Assembly (NCBI GenBank): GCA_902826815.1
Contig: CADEGF010000061.1
Location: 1-39,085, forward strand
Direction of reading: 5' to 3'
Source: an uncultured Mycobacteriaceae bacterium
GTDB taxonomy: Bacteria; Actinomycetota; Actinomycetes; Mycobacteriales; Mycobacteriaceae
DNA: 39,085 bases
The position numbers were made by a program, and so were the translations under genes. A model generated the notes under the pieces. It searched no databases. It was given only the letters and a program-made list of their open reading frames with translations, and was not told the DNA's origin. Of the stretch, positions 9,323 to 18,706 are shown piece by piece; within the stretch, counting starts at the first letter, position 1, and every line of letters starts with the position of its first letter.

Positions 9323-10275
9323 CAGGTTTCGCCCCGCAGTTTCGCCTGTCGTTCCTCGGAGAGGTCGGCCAGCCACTGCGGCTGCAGCATGTGCCAGTCC
9401 TCGGGATGGGTCGCGATGCCCTTGGCGAATCGGTCGGCCATCGTCTGGGTGATGACGGTGACGTCATCCGACGATGTGTCCAGCGGTTGCGAGACGTCGA
9501 AAACCCAACTGTCGCGGGTGTTGTAGCAGTGCGTCGGCAGCACCACCGCACCCGTCTCGATCGCCAGCTTCGCCGAGCCGGCGGGCATCCGGGTCGGCTC
9601 GCCGAAGAAGTCGACCTCGACGCCTGAGCGTGTCAGATCGCGATCCGCCATCAGGGCGACGATCTTGTTCTCGCGAAGCCGCTCGGCAAGCACCTCGAAC
9701 GGCGGGCGCTCACCACCGGTGAGCGGCAGCATCTCGAAGCCCAGGCTCTCCCGGTAGTCGATGAACCGTTGGTACAGCGACTCCGGTTTGAGCCGTTCGG
9801 CGACGGTGGTGAACCTCCCGAAACGCTGGACCACCCAGACCCCGGCCATATCCCAGTTCCCACTGTGCGGCAGCGGCATGATGACGCCACGGCCCGCGTC
9901 CAGCCCGGCCTGGATGTGCTCGCGGCCGAGCAGACATGGCTCGATGCGCTCGCGAAGCTTCTCTTTGTCCATCGAGGGCAGCCGGAACGCTTCCCGCCAA
10001 TACCTGGCGTAGGAGGCCAGCGCGGCGCGGACGAGTCCGCCGGGCACTCTGGCCGGTGCGACACCGAGCACACGCGCCAGGTTCTTGCGCAGCTGGGCGG
10101 GTCCGCCGTTACGGGATGCGTAGATGGCTCCCGCGTCGAATGCATTGCGCGCCACCAGCTCCGGCATCGCACGCACGACACGCCAGCCTGCCGCATAGCC
10201 CAGATCGGCGACCTGACCCCCGATCGAGAGGCGGCTGCCCCCAGCCGCCTGCGGTCCCGTCGGGGTGGCGGTCAC
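9322..10275 (-). CDS. patA: PIM acyltransferase PatA
   Basis: A 317-residue lysophospholipid-acyltransferase-like protein that palmitoylates the mannose added by PimA, giving acylated PIM1/PIM2 at the cytoplasmic membrane. The catalytic H-x4-D motif is HSGNWD at residues 137-142. The fold continues with MADRDLTRSG, VDFFGEPTRMPAGSAKLA and a C-terminal MLQPQWLADL that matches the bacterial HtrB/PatA group. The GTG at 10275 overlaps the pgsA stop (GTGA). The longer reading to 10614 is an arginine-rich antisense-like extension through pgsA and was rejected. Length agrees with M. tuberculosis PatA. Confidence 0.95.
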   Translation of the reverse strand: MTATPTGPQAAGGSRLSIGGQVADLGYAAGWRVVRAMPELVARNAFDAGAIYASRNGGPAQLRKNLARVLGVAPARVPGGLVRAALASYARYWREAFRLPSMDKEKLRERIEPCLLGREHIQAGLDAGRGVIMPLPHSGNWDMAGVWVVQRFGRFTTVAERLKPESLYQRFIDYRESLGFEMLPLTGGERPPFEVLAERLRENKIVALMADRDLTRSGVEVDFFGEPTRMPAGSAKLAIETGAVVLPTHCYNTRDSWVFDVSQPLDTSSDDVTVITQTMADRFAKGIATHPEDWHMLQPQWLADLSEERQAKLRGET

Positions 10276-10928
10276 TGGTCGTCCCCCTGCTCGGTCTTCT
10301 GTAAGGGGTCCATCGCGCCCGGCGAGGTGCGCACGGTGTGGACACGCTGGCCCAGGGTGATCAGGCTGGCCACCGCAAGCACCCAGGTGGCGACGTGCAG
10401 CAGCCACGGGATATGCAGGAACGACACCCCTGACAGGCCGGCGCCGGTCAGGATGATGACAAGCCGTTCCGGACGCTCGATGAGTCCACCCTCGCCGCTC
10501 AGACCGCTGGCCTCGGCTCGGGCCTTGACATACGAGATCACCTGCGAGGTGACAAGGCAGATCATCAGAGCCACCACCAGCGAGGTGCTTCGTGCGCTGA
10601 AGGCCGCCCACCACAACAACCCGCAGAAGATCGCGCCGTCACCGATTCGGTCGCAGGTGGCGTCCAGCACCGCACCGAATCGGGTACCTCCGCCGCTCTG
10701 GCGTGCCATCGCACCGTCGAGCATGTCGGCCAGCACGAAAACGAAGATCGCGAACGACCCCCACCACAACTGGCCGATCGGATAGAGCGTCAGCGCCGCG
10801 ACGACCGCGCCCGCCGTCCCGATGATCGTGATGCTGTCGGGTGTGAAGCCCGCCCGCAGCGCAGCTTTGGCAACCGGCGTCGACACCTTCGCATACGCCG
10901 CGCGCGTCATCAGGTAGAAGTCGCTCAC
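10272..10928 (-). CDS. pgsA: phosphatidylinositol phosphate synthase
   Basis: The 218-residue CDP-alcohol phosphotransferase joins CDP-diacylglycerol and inositol 1-phosphate to give phosphatidylinositol phosphate, the precursor of PI and PIMs. The signature D-x2-D-G-x2-A-R-x8-G-x3-D-x3-D is complete, running from DMLDGAMAR to GAVLDATCDR. About six membrane helices surround it. The GTG start at 10928 overlaps the HIT-gene stop (GTGA) and gives the length known for the M. tuberculosis protein (217 residues). It is the substrate-supplying step for PimA and PatA encoded immediately downstream. Confidence 0.95.
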   Translation of the reverse strand: MSDFYLMTRAAYAKVSTPVAKAALRAGFTPDSITIIGTAGAVVAALTLYPIGQLWWGSFAIFVFVLADMLDGAMARQSGGGTRFGAVLDATCDRIGDGAIFCGLLWWAAFSARSTSLVVALMICLVTSQVISYVKARAEASGLSGEGGLIERPERLVIILTGAGLSGVSFLHIPWLLHVATWVLAVASLITLGQRVHTVRTSPGAMDPLQKTEQGDDQ

Positions 10929-11482
10929 GGCTGATTGGCCCATTCTCCTGCGAGCAACTCGCGCGTCTCGCGCAGCAGTTGGGGAACCACCTTCGAGCCG
11001 CCGATGATCGTGATGAAGTTGGCGTCGCCGCTCCACCGCGGCACCACGTGCATGTGCAGGTGTTCAGCAAGCGAGCCGCCCGCGGAACTACCGAGGTTGA
11101 GACCCACGTTGAAGCCGTGCGGGTTCGACACCGCCTTGATGACGCGAATCACCCTCTGGGTGAACGACATCAGCTCGATGCTCTCCTCCTCGGTGAGGTC
11201 TTCGAGCTCGGACACCCGCCGATACGGCACCACCATCGAGTGGCCGGGGTTGTACGGGTAGAGGTTCAGCACCACGTAGACGGACTCGCCACGCGCGACG
11301 ACCAGACCGTCCTCGTCGTTCAGCGTGGGGATGTCGGTGAACGGCTGCGTCGATGCGACCGTTCCCCCCTTCATCGGGGCCTCCGCCAGATAGTTCATCC
11401 GGTAGGGCGTCCAGAGCCGCTGCAGATGATCGGGCTCGCCGACGCCGTGGTCGACGACCCTGCGCTCCTCGTTGCCGGTCAC
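10925..11482 (-). CDS. HIT-family AP4A phosphorylase
   Basis: The 185-residue protein contains the histidine triad [11 protein letters not shown] near residues 140-150 and the HIT entry block [17 protein letters not shown]. The M. tuberculosis orthologue at this position (Rv2613c) has been characterised as a diadenosine tetraphosphate phosphorylase, so this protein probably cleaves AP4A to ADP and ATP. Aminoacyl-tRNA synthetases make AP4A as a by-product, and this gene is chained to thrS by a GTGA overlap at 11479-11482, which is a sensible pairing. The upstream in-frame extension to 11545 lies inside thrS and is rejected. Confidence 0.93.
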   Translation of the reverse strand: MTGNEERRVVDHGVGEPDHLQRLWTPYRMNYLAEAPMKGGTVASTQPFTDIPTLNDEDGLVVARGESVYVVLNLYPYNPGHSMVVPYRRVSELEDLTEEESIELMSFTQRVIRVIKAVSNPHGFNVGLNLGSSAGGSLAEHLHMHVVPRWSGDANFITIIGGSKVVPQLLRETRELLAGEWANQP

Positions 11483-13533
11483 GTCGGGGTGGCCGCCTTG
11501 ATCAGTTCCGCTGTGGGCACATCGTTTTCGCGGTCGGCGATCCACCGCGCGATGGTCTCGACCGCTTCCTCGCGAGGCACCCCGTTGACCTGGCTGCGGT
11601 CACCGAACCGGAAGCTCACCGCGCCCGCCTCGACGTCGCGGTCACCGGCCAGCAGCATGAACGGCACCTTCTGGTTGGTGTGGTTGACGATCTTCTTCGC
11701 CATCCGGTCGTCGCTGGTGTCGACCTCGACGCGGATTCCCCGCGACCTCAGTTGCGCTGCAACGGTTTCCAGGTACTCGATGTGGTTGTCTGCGACGGGG
11801 ATCCCGACCACCTGAACCGGCGCCAGCCAGGCCGGGAACGCGCCCGCGTAGTGCTCGGTGAGGATGCCGAAGAACCGCTCGATCGAACCGAACAACGCGC
11901 GGTGGATCATCACAGGCCGCTGTCTGCTGCCGTCGGCGGCGGTGTATTCGAGGTCGAATCGCTCCGGGAAGTTGAAATCCAGTTGGATCGTTGACATCTG
12001 CCAGCTGCGGCCCAACGCGTCCTTGACCTGGACGGAGATCTTCGGGCCGTAGAACGCGGCGCCACCGGGATCGGGCACCAAGTCCAGGCCGGACGCGGCG
12101 CCGACCTCGGCCAGCACGCTGGTGGCTTCCTCCCACATATCGTCGGAGCCGACGAACTTGTTGGGGTCCTTGGTCGACAGCTCAAGATAGAAGTCGCTCA
12201 GGCCGTAGTCACCGAGCAGGTCGAGCACGAAATTCAGGAGCGACGTCAGTTCTTCGCGCATCTGATCGCGGGTGCAGTAGATGTGCGAGTCGTCCATCGT
12301 CAGACCGCGAACCCGGGTCAACCCATGTACGACGCCGGACAGCTCGTATCGGTAGACGGTGCCGAACTCGAAGAGCCGCAACGGAAGTTCGCGGTACGAG
12401 CGCCCGCGCGACCGGAAGATCAGGCAGTGCATCGGGCAGTTCATCGGCTTGAGGTAGTAGTCCTGGCCGGGCTTGCGTACCGAGCCGTCCTCGTTGAACT
12501 CGGCGTCGAGGTGCATCGGCGGGAACATGCCGTCGGAGTACCAGTCCAGGTGGCCCGAGATCTTGAACAGCTCCGCCTTGGTGATGTGCGGGCTGTTGAC
12601 GAACTCGTAACCGGCCTCGATGTGCATGCGACGCGAGTAGTCCTCGAGCTCGCGCCGGATGATGCCGCCCTTCGGGTGGAATACCGCAAGGCCGGAACCG
12701 ATTTCGTCGGGGAAACTGAACAGGTCCAGTTCGGCTCCGAGCCTGCGGTGGTCCCGTCGCTGCGCTTCCTCGATGAGTTCGAGATGGCGGTCGAGCGCCT
12801 CCTGCGACTCCCACGCGGTGCCGTAGACGCGCTGCAGGCTAGCGTTGTTCTGGTCACCGCGCCAATACGCGGCCGAGCTGCGGGTCAGCTTGAACGCCGG
12901 GATGAACTTCGTCGTCGGGATGTGCGGACCGCGGCACAAGTCTCCCCAGACCCGTTCGCGGGTACGGGGATTGAGGTTGTCGTAGGCGGTGAGCTCGTCG
13001 CCACCGACCTCCATCACCTCGGGGTCGCCGGACTTGTCGTCGACGAGCTCCAGCTTGTACGGTTCGTCGGCGAGCTCTTCGCGCGCCTGGTCCTTCGACT
13101 CGTAGACCCGTCGGGAGAACAGCTGGCCGTCCTTGACGATCTGGCGCATGCGCTTCTCCAGCGCCTCCAGATCCTCCGGGGTGAACGCCTCAGCGACGTC
13201 GAAGTCGTAGTAGAAGCCGTCGGTGATCGGCGGTCCGATACCGAGCTTGGCCCCTGGGAACAGTTCCTGGACCGCCTGGGCCAGCACGTGCGCCGCGGAG
13301 TGGCGGATGACGCTGCGCCCGTCGTCGGTGTCGGCGGCCACCGGCGTCACCTCGGCGTCGGCCTCCGGCGTCCAGCTCAGGTCGCGGAGCCGGCCGTCGG
13401 CGTCACGGACGACGACGATCGCGTCGGCGGCGCCGCGACTCGGCAATCCGGCCTCGCGGACTGCGGCCGCCGCGGTCGTCCCGGCAGCCACCCGGATCGG
13501 GGCTACTGGGGCGGGGCTGTGGGCGGCGCTCAT
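11479..13533 (-). CDS. thrS: threonyl-tRNA synthetase
   Basis: The 684-residue class II synthetase charges tRNA-Thr. Domains in order: a TGS-like N-terminus (to ~75), an editing domain with the zinc-like HSAAH motif, and the catalytic core with motif 1 around [19 protein letters not shown], motif 2 in [15 protein letters not shown], the zinc-binding cysteine in NCPMHCLIF and the histidine in DDSHIYC, and motif 3 in [13 protein letters not shown]. An anticodon-binding domain ends the protein. Length is close to the M. tuberculosis enzyme (692). It heads the overlapping chain thrS-HIT-pgsA-patA-pimA. No T-box-like leader was recognised in the 64 bases upstream. Confidence 0.97.
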   Translation of the reverse strand: MSAAHSPAPVAPIRVAAGTTAAAAVREAGLPSRGAADAIVVVRDADGRLRDLSWTPEADAEVTPVAADTDDGRSVIRHSAAHVLAQAVQELFPGAKLGIGPPITDGFYYDFDVAEAFTPEDLEALEKRMRQIVKDGQLFSRRVYESKDQAREELADEPYKLELVDDKSGDPEVMEVGGDELTAYDNLNPRTRERVWGDLCRGPHIPTTKFIPAFKLTRSSAAYWRGDQNNASLQRVYGTAWESQEALDRHLELIEEAQRRDHRRLGAELDLFSFPDEIGSGLAVFHPKGGIIRRELEDYSRRMHIEAGYEFVNSPHITKAELFKISGHLDWYSDGMFPPMHLDAEFNEDGSVRKPGQDYYLKPMNCPMHCLIFRSRGRSYRELPLRLFEFGTVYRYELSGVVHGLTRVRGLTMDDSHIYCTRDQMREELTSLLNFVLDLLGDYGLSDFYLELSTKDPNKFVGSDDMWEEATSVLAEVGAASGLDLVPDPGGAAFYGPKISVQVKDALGRSWQMSTIQLDFNFPERFDLEYTAADGSRQRPVMIHRALFGSIERFFGILTEHYAGAFPAWLAPVQVVGIPVADNHIEYLETVAAQLRSRGIRVEVDTSDDRMAKKIVNHTNQKVPFMLLAGDRDVEAGAVSFRFGDRSQVNGVPREEAVETIARWIADRENDVPTAELIKAATPT

Positions 13534-13597
13534 CGGGTCACTCTCCGGCTCGCTTCGTGGGTGTTTACGGACGCGACCATGCTATCGGGGCGGCCGG

Positions 13598-14074
13598 TCA
13601 GTCCCCGACCCCGATCGGGCTGTTCAGCCACGGATGCTCGATCCCGACGAATTCACCGGTCCAGTCCAGCGCGCCGAGCAGCCACAGCGTCGCGACCACG
13701 ATGGACGCGGTGAACACGACGCCGAGGACCTGCACGAACCGGCCCCGCCGTCCGAACCAGTCCATCACCTTGTCGTAGCGCAGCCTGGCGTAGTGCAGCA
13801 GCCGGCGCGCCCATTCGAATTCGCTGGCCAGAATTCCCAGCCCGACGAACACGATGGCCCAGCCGGGACCGGGATAGGGAATCGCGACAATGCCGAGCCC
13901 GAGGACCGTCAGTCCCACCACCGCGACCACGATCCGGTAGCCGAACTCGGTCTTGGGCTTCTCCCGCAGACGGTCGCGCCAGCGCGCCCACCGGCGTTTG
14001 GCCGCCGACCACTTTGATGGGATGTCGCCGCCGGCGCGGCTCCGTGACTCGGTGCCGGTGTCCTCGTCGGTCAC
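13598..14074 (-). CDS. PGPGW/TIGR02611 membrane protein
   Basis: A 158-residue actinobacterial membrane protein. After a charged N-terminus (~45 residues) come two hydrophobic segments flanking YPGPGWAIVFVGLG, the signature of the PGPGW family. A third hydrophobic segment (FVQVLGVVFTASIVVATLWLLG) lies near the end. The GTG at 14074 overlaps the stop of the upstream thioesterase gene (GTGA). The longer frame to 14479 is an arginine-rich antisense-like extension. Family function is unknown to me; conservation next to thrS and the PIM genes suggests an envelope role (inference). Confidence 0.85.
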   Translation of the reverse strand: MTDEDTGTESRSRAGGDIPSKWSAAKRRWARWRDRLREKPKTEFGYRIVVAVVGLTVLGLGIVAIPYPGPGWAIVFVGLGILASEFEWARRLLHYARLRYDKVMDWFGRRGRFVQVLGVVFTASIVVATLWLLGALDWTGEFVGIEHPWLNSPIGVGD

Positions 14075-14691
14075 GGCTGCCCCGGGTTGAGCTTCACGAA
14101 CAGCGCCTCGGCGTCGCACAGCAGATCGTCGCCGTCGTGGAGTCGGCCTGTCACGTTGATCTTGCGCCCCTCGCTGCGGTCGATCCTGGCGTCGACCTGC
14201 AGTTCCTTGTCGATCGGCACGATTTTGCGATAGTTCACGTGCAGGTAGGCCGTGCGCTGCTTGACGCTGCGGGTCAGCCGGAACGCGGCGAACCCGAGCA
14301 CTGAATCCCACATCAGCGCGACCGCACCGCCGTGCACGGCCCCGTTGCGGCCGAGGTGGTACCGGCGAAAGCGGACCGATCCGTCGACTTCGTCCCCGAC
14401 AGTCGTCAGCTCGGCGGGCACCTGCATGATGTTGCCTCGGTTCGGCAGGTCCATGCGTCGGCCCGACGGTGTCGTCCATTCGTCGGCGTCGTACGGCGAC
14501 AACATCACCGAGACCGCCTCGATCATGTCGGCCGCCTTGGTGATCACGTCATCGGGCGCGTCGGCCGCCCTGGTGTGGTCCTGCAGCGTGCGGACCGCCT
14601 CGACGAACCGGCCGTAGTCCGGCCCGCCGCGGGTGGTCGGTTCGGGTGGGTTGAACCCGCCACCTGCGTGCGGATCGATGGGGTCGGCCAC
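14071..14691 (-). CDS. PaaI-type hotdog thioesterase
   Basis: A 206-residue protein whose C-terminal ~110 residues form one hotdog domain (NGAVHGGAVALMWDSVLGFAA, then YLHVNYRKIVPIDKELQVDA). This is the pattern of PaaI/YbgC-like acyl-CoA thioesterases, with the HGG loop visible. The N-terminal ~90 residues are typical of the longer mycobacterial members. The substrate is unassigned. It is coupled by GTGA to the downstream PGPGW gene and lies 22 bases after the aldo/keto reductase gene, so all three may be transcribed together ahead of thrS. Confidence 0.87.
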   Translation of the reverse strand: MADPIDPHAGGGFNPPEPTTRGGPDYGRFVEAVRTLQDHTRAADAPDDVITKAADMIEAVSVMLSPYDADEWTTPSGRRMDLPNRGNIMQVPAELTTVGDEVDGSVRFRRYHLGRNGAVHGGAVALMWDSVLGFAAFRLTRSVKQRTAYLHVNYRKIVPIDKELQVDARIDRSEGRKINVTGRLHDGDDLLCDAEALFVKLNPGQP

Positions 14692-14713
14692 CCGCTCACC
14701 GTATTGCCTGCCG

Positions 14714-15589
14714 TTAGCCGGACTCAGCGCCGGCCTTGCTCAACGTCTCGAATTCCTCGTCGGAGAGCTCGATCTCGGCGGCGGCGACGTTCTGTTCCAG
14801 ATGGCTGACCTTCGACGTGCCGGGGATCGGCAGCATCACCGGCGAACGCTTCAGCAGCCACGCGAGCGCGAGCTGCGACGCGGTGGCGTGGTGGTCTGCG
14901 GCGATGCGCTGCAGCGGACCGTCGGGCGCGGCTAGCGGGCCTGCGGCAAGGGGGAACCACGGGATGAACCCGAGTCCTTGGTTCTCGCACGCGTCGAGAA
15001 CCGCTTCGGCCGAACGCGCGGTGAGGTTGTACATGTTCTGCACCGACACGATCGGCGCGATCTTCTGTGCGGCGTCGAGCTGCTTGACGTCGACCTCGGA
15101 CAGCCCGATGTGGCGAATCTTGCCTTCCTGCTGCAAGGCGGCGAGCTCGCCGATCTGGTCCTCTAGCGGGAACTTGTCGTCGATGCGGTGCAGCTGGAAC
15201 AGGTCGATGCGTTCGACACCAAGCCTGCGCAGGCTCATCTCGGCCTCTTGGCGCAGATAGGCCGGAAAGGCAAGGGGCTCCCACACATCCGGCCCAGTGC
15301 GCAGCAGGCCCGCCTTGGTCGCAACGACGAGACCATCCGGGTATGGATGGAGCGCCTCGCGGATCAGTTCTTCCGAGAAGAACGGGCCGTAGGAGTCGGC
15401 CGTGTCGATGAAGTTGACGCCGAGGTCCACCGCGCGCCGAAGGACGCGGATGGCTTCGTCGTGGTCGTCCGGCGGGCCCCACACACCCTTGCCGGTGATC
15501 CGCATGGCGCCGAATCCGAGCCTGTTGACGGTGAGATCGCCGCCGAGGGTGAAAGTGCCTGATGCTGATGCGACGGTCGAGGTGGTCAT
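14714..15589 (-). CDS. aldo/keto reductase
   Basis: A 291-residue (beta/alpha)8 NADPH-dependent oxidoreductase. The catalytic tetrad is visible: Asp62 and Tyr67 in [10 protein letters not shown], Lys92 in VVATKAGL, and His134 in LFQLHRID. The C-terminal [14 protein letters not shown] block is the cofactor-binding signature. The physiological substrate cannot be inferred. The start ATG at 15589 is only 37 bases from the divergent DUF1990 start, so the two promoters must overlap. Confidence 0.92.
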   Translation of the reverse strand: MTTSTVASASGTFTLGGDLTVNRLGFGAMRITGKGVWGPPDDHDEAIRVLRRAVDLGVNFIDTADSYGPFFSEELIREALHPYPDGLVVATKAGLLRTGPDVWEPLAFPAYLRQEAEMSLRRLGVERIDLFQLHRIDDKFPLEDQIGELAALQQEGKIRHIGLSEVDVKQLDAAQKIAPIVSVQNMYNLTARSAEAVLDACENQGLGFIPWFPLAAGPLAAPDGPLQRIAADHHATASQLALAWLLKRSPVMLPIPGTSKVSHLEQNVAAAEIELSDEEFETLSKAGAESG

Positions 15590-15626
15590 CTCAAAACCGT
15601 ACTCCCGGTGGTGGCATGGTGATCGG

Positions 15627-16124
15627 GTGAAACTCAGCGATCTGGCGGCTCTGCAATTGACCTATCGCGAGGTGGGTGCGACGGCGGGACCGCTGCCCGA
15701 TGGATATCACCATGTGCGCAAGTCGGCCGTGATCGGTCGCGGGCGGCCGCGATTCGAAGACGCGACGGCCAAGGTCATGCGGTGGGGAATGCTTCGCGGG
15801 GCAGGCGTGCGGGTCGAGGCGACCAGCGAGGTGGCGGCCGTCGGCTCGGAGGTGCTCGTCGGCCTCGGTCCGGTGCGTGCACCGTGCCGCGTCGTCTACG
15901 TCATCGACGAGGCCGATCGCAGCGGATTCGCCTACGGCACGCTGCCGGGTCACCCGGAGTCCGGCGAGGAGTTGTTCGCGGTGCGCTACGACCCCACGAC
16001 CGACCAGGTGCACGCCGAGGTCGTCGCCTTCTCCCGGCACGCAACATGGTGGAGCAGGCTGGGCTCCCCCGTCACCGCGCTGATGCAGAGGGTGATCACG
16101 TCGCGGTACCTGACGGCGCTGTAG
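15627..16124 (+). CDS. DUF1990 family protein
   Basis: A 165-residue cytoplasmic protein with the DUF1990 pattern: an early [24 protein letters not shown] and [19 protein letters not shown], followed by [19 protein letters not shown] near the C-terminus. The GTG at 15627 is the first reasonable start after the divergent aldo/keto reductase and gives the usual family length; upstream codons read as antisense of that gene. The biochemical role of the family is unknown to me. Its last 29 bases overlap the 3' end of the convergent membrane-protein gene. Confidence 0.85.
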   Translation: MKLSDLAALQLTYREVGATAGPLPDGYHHVRKSAVIGRGRPRFEDATAKVMRWGMLRGAGVRVEATSEVAAVGSEVLVGLGPVRAPCRVVYVIDEADRSGFAYGTLPGHPESGEELFAVRYDPTTDQVHAEVVAFSRHATWWSRLGSPVTALMQRVITSRYLTAL

Positions 16125-17187
16125 CGGGCGCGCCCTCGGTCGCACCTGCCCGTGCGGCGAGGTCGAGGTGATACGACAGCACCGCGAGCGTGAACAGGCC
16201 GATCGACACGTTCAGCAGCGCGCCGAAGCCCTGGGTCGCAAAGTCGACAAGTGCGTTGAGCAGGGTGAAGACCAGGGCGGCGTTGCGCAACCACACCAAC
16301 GGCCACACGGTCGCCGAGCGGCGAAGGGCGAGCATCGCAGGCAGCGCCATGCCGAGCGTGAGCCCCGCGCTGACCAGCAGGATGACTGAAGCGAGGCTCA
16401 ACCCGTCCAACTCGAGGGTGATCCGGTCATCGGTGTAGTGGTAGCCACCAAGCGCGAGGCCGAGGACACCGAAGACGACACTCAGGAACGCACCGACCAC
16501 CATCAGCCAGCCGAGTACCGGCACCCACTTCGCGCTGCGCAGGAAGCCAGGGACCAATCGAATCGCCCTCTGCTGCAACGCATGCAGGCGGTCTGACGCG
16601 GGATCCGCAGACGTCAGCAACGCCCGCACCGCGGCTACGTCGTCGGCGTCGGCGCCCCCGGCCCCTGCCCGCTCGGCGAGGCTCAACCCGATCTCGCGGC
16701 GCCGCTCGGCGAGCCCGCGCGCGACGCCGTCGGATGCGATCAACGCCGCCGAAGCCAGGCATTCCTGTGCGCTCAGCGGCCGGAAGTCGCGCATGATGCG
16801 CGTGCCGACCAGGATGACCACCACGAGGATGTACATGATCTCGGCGGCGGGACCGTAGAAGTAGTCGTTGGTCTTGGTGACGAATTTGCCGACCTCGTCG
16901 AGGAACAGACCGAATCCGATTCCGCCGAGCACCACGCATGTCATCCGGGCGCCGAAGCCGAGCAGCTGCCAGCCGATGAGTAGGGCCAGCATCATCAATG
17001 CGCCGCCGTAGAGGGCGTGCGCGATGTGTAGATCGCCACCGCCGATCTGGGGATAGCCCGTCAGCTGGAGATACAACCGGGTGACCAGGATGGTCGCGAT
17101 CGCGATGATCGTGAACGCTTCCGCGGCGCTCGGGCCGGTAGCGCTGCGGGTCGCCGCACCGTGGCGACGACGCCGTTGTCGATCCAT
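16096..17187 (-). CDS. polytopic membrane protein of unknown function
   Basis: A 363-residue protein with about eight hydrophobic segments arranged four plus four. They are split by a hydrophilic ~75-residue cytoplasmic-looking region rich in Ala, Arg and Glu (about residues 140-215). The first half includes HIAHALYGGALMMLALLIGW and GFGLFLDEVGKFVTKTNDYF, a pattern seen in uncharacterised actinobacterial membrane proteins. No catalytic or transport motif is recognised. It is divergent from the GAF-ANTAR gene, with a short inverted repeat between them, and convergent with DUF1990, overlapping it by 29 bases. Confidence 0.8.
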   Translation of the reverse strand: MDRQRRRRHGAATRSATGPSAAEAFTIIAIATILVTRLYLQLTGYPQIGGGDLHIAHALYGGALMMLALLIGWQLLGFGARMTCVVLGGIGFGLFLDEVGKFVTKTNDYFYGPAAEIMYILVVVILVGTRIMRDFRPLSAQECLASAALIASDGVARGLAERRREIGLSLAERAGAGGADADDVAAVRALLTSADPASDRLHALQQRAIRLVPGFLRSAKWVPVLGWLMVVGAFLSVVFGVLGLALGGYHYTDDRITLELDGLSLASVILLVSAGLTLGMALPAMLALRRSATVWPLVWLRNAALVFTLLNALVDFATQGFGALLNVSIGLFTLAVLSYHLDLAARAGATEGAPATAPSGTAT

Positions 17188-17208
17188 ACTTCCTCCGCCT
17201 TACGCCCG

Positions 17209-17227
17209 CGTTAGCCTTAACCTAACG
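17209..17227. promoter_or_regulatory. inverted repeat in divergent promoter
   Basis: CGTTAG at 17209-17214 is repeated in inverse at 17222-17227 (CTAACG) around a 7-base spacer. It sits between the divergent membrane-protein gene and the GAF-ANTAR gene. It resembles half-sites of an IdeR iron box but is one base out of register, so the regulator is left open. Confidence 0.35.
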
Positions 17228-17251
17228 GAGTTCGACGATCGGATATTGCTA

Positions 17252-17959
17252 GTGATAGACCCTGGTGAAGTGGACGCCACCCATCGACGCATCGCACAGT
17301 TGGTGCAGGACCTGTATGGGCGGCCCGACGCCGACTCCGACACGGTGATCGCCGAGCTCGCCGAGCACGCGGCAGCCGAGATCCCCGGTGCGATGTACGC
17401 GGGTGTCACCGTGACCCGTAACGGCAAACACATCGACACCCCGGCCGCGACGCACAAGTGGCCGTTGCTCCTCGACGAGATTCAGCAGCGTCACCGCGAA
17501 GGACCGTGCCTCACTGCGGCGTGGGAGGAGAAGACAGTCCACCTCGCCAACATGGAGACCGATGAGCGGTTTCCGCTCTACGCCCGAGATGCCCTGGCGG
17601 AGACACCGATTCGCACGGTGATGGCTTTCCAGCTGTGGATCGCCGGTGAGAGGATGGGCGCCCTGAACGTGTATGCCGAGACCGCGAATGCGTTCAGCGA
17701 AGAGACCAAGGTCATTGGCCTGGTCTTCGCCGCCCATTCCGCGGTCGCCTGGAACGCGGCTCGCCGTGATGAGCAGTTCAAGAGGGCGCTGACGAGCCGG
17801 GACGTCATCGGGCAGGCCAAGGGCATGCTGATGGAGCGCTACGGCGTCAACGCGATTCAGGCCTTCGACCTTCTGCGTAAGCTGTCGCAGGACGCGAACA
17901 CGCCGCTGATTCAGATCGCCGCCGACCTTGTCGAGAACCAGCAGTCCTCGATCGAATAG
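17252..17959 (+). CDS. GAF-ANTAR domain regulator
   Basis: A 235-residue cytoplasmic protein: a GAF sensor domain at about residues 30-165 (GVTVTRNGKHIDTPAATHK, GPCLTAAWEEKTVHLANM, GALNVYAETANAFSEE) followed by a C-terminal ANTAR domain (RDVIGQAKGMLMERYGVNA, AFDLLRKLSQDANTPL). ANTAR domains bind paired RNA hairpins and prevent transcription termination, so this is probably a signal-dependent antiterminator. The GTG at 17252 is my start choice; a TTG two codons earlier is possible, and residues further upstream look like non-coding leader. No partner kinase is nearby. Confidence 0.85.
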   Translation: MIDPGEVDATHRRIAQLVQDLYGRPDADSDTVIAELAEHAAAEIPGAMYAGVTVTRNGKHIDTPAATHKWPLLLDEIQQRHREGPCLTAAWEEKTVHLANMETDERFPLYARDALAETPIRTVMAFQLWIAGERMGALNVYAETANAFSEETKVIGLVFAAHSAVAWNAARRDEQFKRALTSRDVIGQAKGMLMERYGVNAIQAFDLLRKLSQDANTPLIQIAADLVENQQSSIE

Positions 17960-17998
17960 CGTGTTTCGTCCCGTTCATGCCGGGCAATTCAAAGGTGC

Positions 17999-18400
17999 AT
18001 GAGTGTGGAATCGAAATCGGCCGCCGACGCCTCGATCGGCGAGCTGATGAGCCAATTGTCGGAACAGACGTCTCGGCTGGTACGCGACGAGATGAAGCTG
18101 GCACAAAAGGAGCTGCAGCGGTCGGTCAAGCATGCGGGCGTCGGCGCCGGGTTGGTAAGCGCGGCCGGCCTGCTCGCCGTGCTGGGACTGATCACCCTGA
18201 TCGCCGCCGGAGTTGCTGCGCTGTCACTGGTGCTTCCGGTGTGGGCGGCAGCTGTGATCGTGGCCGCCGTGCTGTTCGTTGTCGCGGGTATCGCGGCGTT
18301 GCTCAGCCGCAAGCAGGCAGCCGAGATCGCCCCGCCGCCTCAAGAGAGCGTCGAAAGCATCAAGGCAGACATCCAGGAAGTGAGGGAAGCACGCAAATGA
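17999..18400 (+). CDS. holin-superfamily-III-like membrane protein (DUF1469)
   Basis: A 133-residue protein with an N-terminal amphipathic helix (SIGELMSQLSEQTSRLVRDE) and two transmembrane helices (about residues 49-72 and 80-101). A charged C-terminal tail follows (ESIKADIQEVREARK). This is the pattern of the phage-holin-family / DUF1469 proteins that are ordinary chromosomal genes in actinobacteria. It overlaps the next gene by ATGA. The pair is commonly linked to envelope stress responses, although that role is inferred. Confidence 0.85.
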   Translation: MSVESKSAADASIGELMSQLSEQTSRLVRDEMKLAQKELQRSVKHAGVGAGLVSAAGLLAVLGLITLIAAGVAALSLVLPVWAAAVIVAAVLFVVAGIAALLSRKQAAEIAPPPQESVESIKADIQEVREARK

Positions 18401-18702
18401 GCCAACCCGAACGCGCGCGTCCCGAACCGGGTCCCGATGCGGGCATCGACGACATTCAGACCGACATCGAAGAGACCCGCAAGGAACTCGGCGACACCGT
18501 CGAGGCGCTTACCGCGAAGATGGATGTCAAGCAGCGAACCAAGGACAAAGCCGCCGATACCAAGGAAGCCGTCTTGGACAAGGCGCACGCTGTGCAACAC
18601 GCGACCATCGACGACGGCCGCGCGAAGGTGACATTGCCGGTCGCCGCGGTGGTCGTCGCAGGCGCGGCGACGCTGATATGGATCCTCTGGCGACGCCGCT
18701 GA
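18397..18702 (+). CDS. DUF3618 membrane protein
   Basis: A 101-residue protein containing the DUF3618 motif DIQTDIEETRKELGDTVEAL near residues 20-40, then a lysine/aspartate-rich helix, and one C-terminal transmembrane segment (VAAVVVAGAATLIWILW) ending in RRR. The ATG overlaps the preceding stop (ATGA), so it is translated with the holin-like protein. DUF3618 and DUF1469 proteins frequently occur together in actinobacteria. The function is unknown. Confidence 0.87.
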   Translation: MSQPERARPEPGPDAGIDDIQTDIEETRKELGDTVEALTAKMDVKQRTKDKAADTKEAVLDKAHAVQHATIDDGRAKVTLPVAAVVVAGAATLIWILWRRR

Positions 18703-18706
18703 GCGA

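Noticed and set aside
12283-13713. 476-codon plus-strand frame opposite thrS
   Set aside because: thrS has all class II synthetase motifs on the other strand; the opposite frame shows no family pattern.
17209-17227. IdeR iron box
   Set aside because: Half-sites are similar, but one extra base breaks the 19-bp register; it is kept only as an unassigned inverted repeat.
17999-18702. Prophage holin gene
   Set aside because: The holin-like gene is paired with a DUF3618 gene and there are no other phage genes; this pair is ordinary chromosomal content in actinobacteria.
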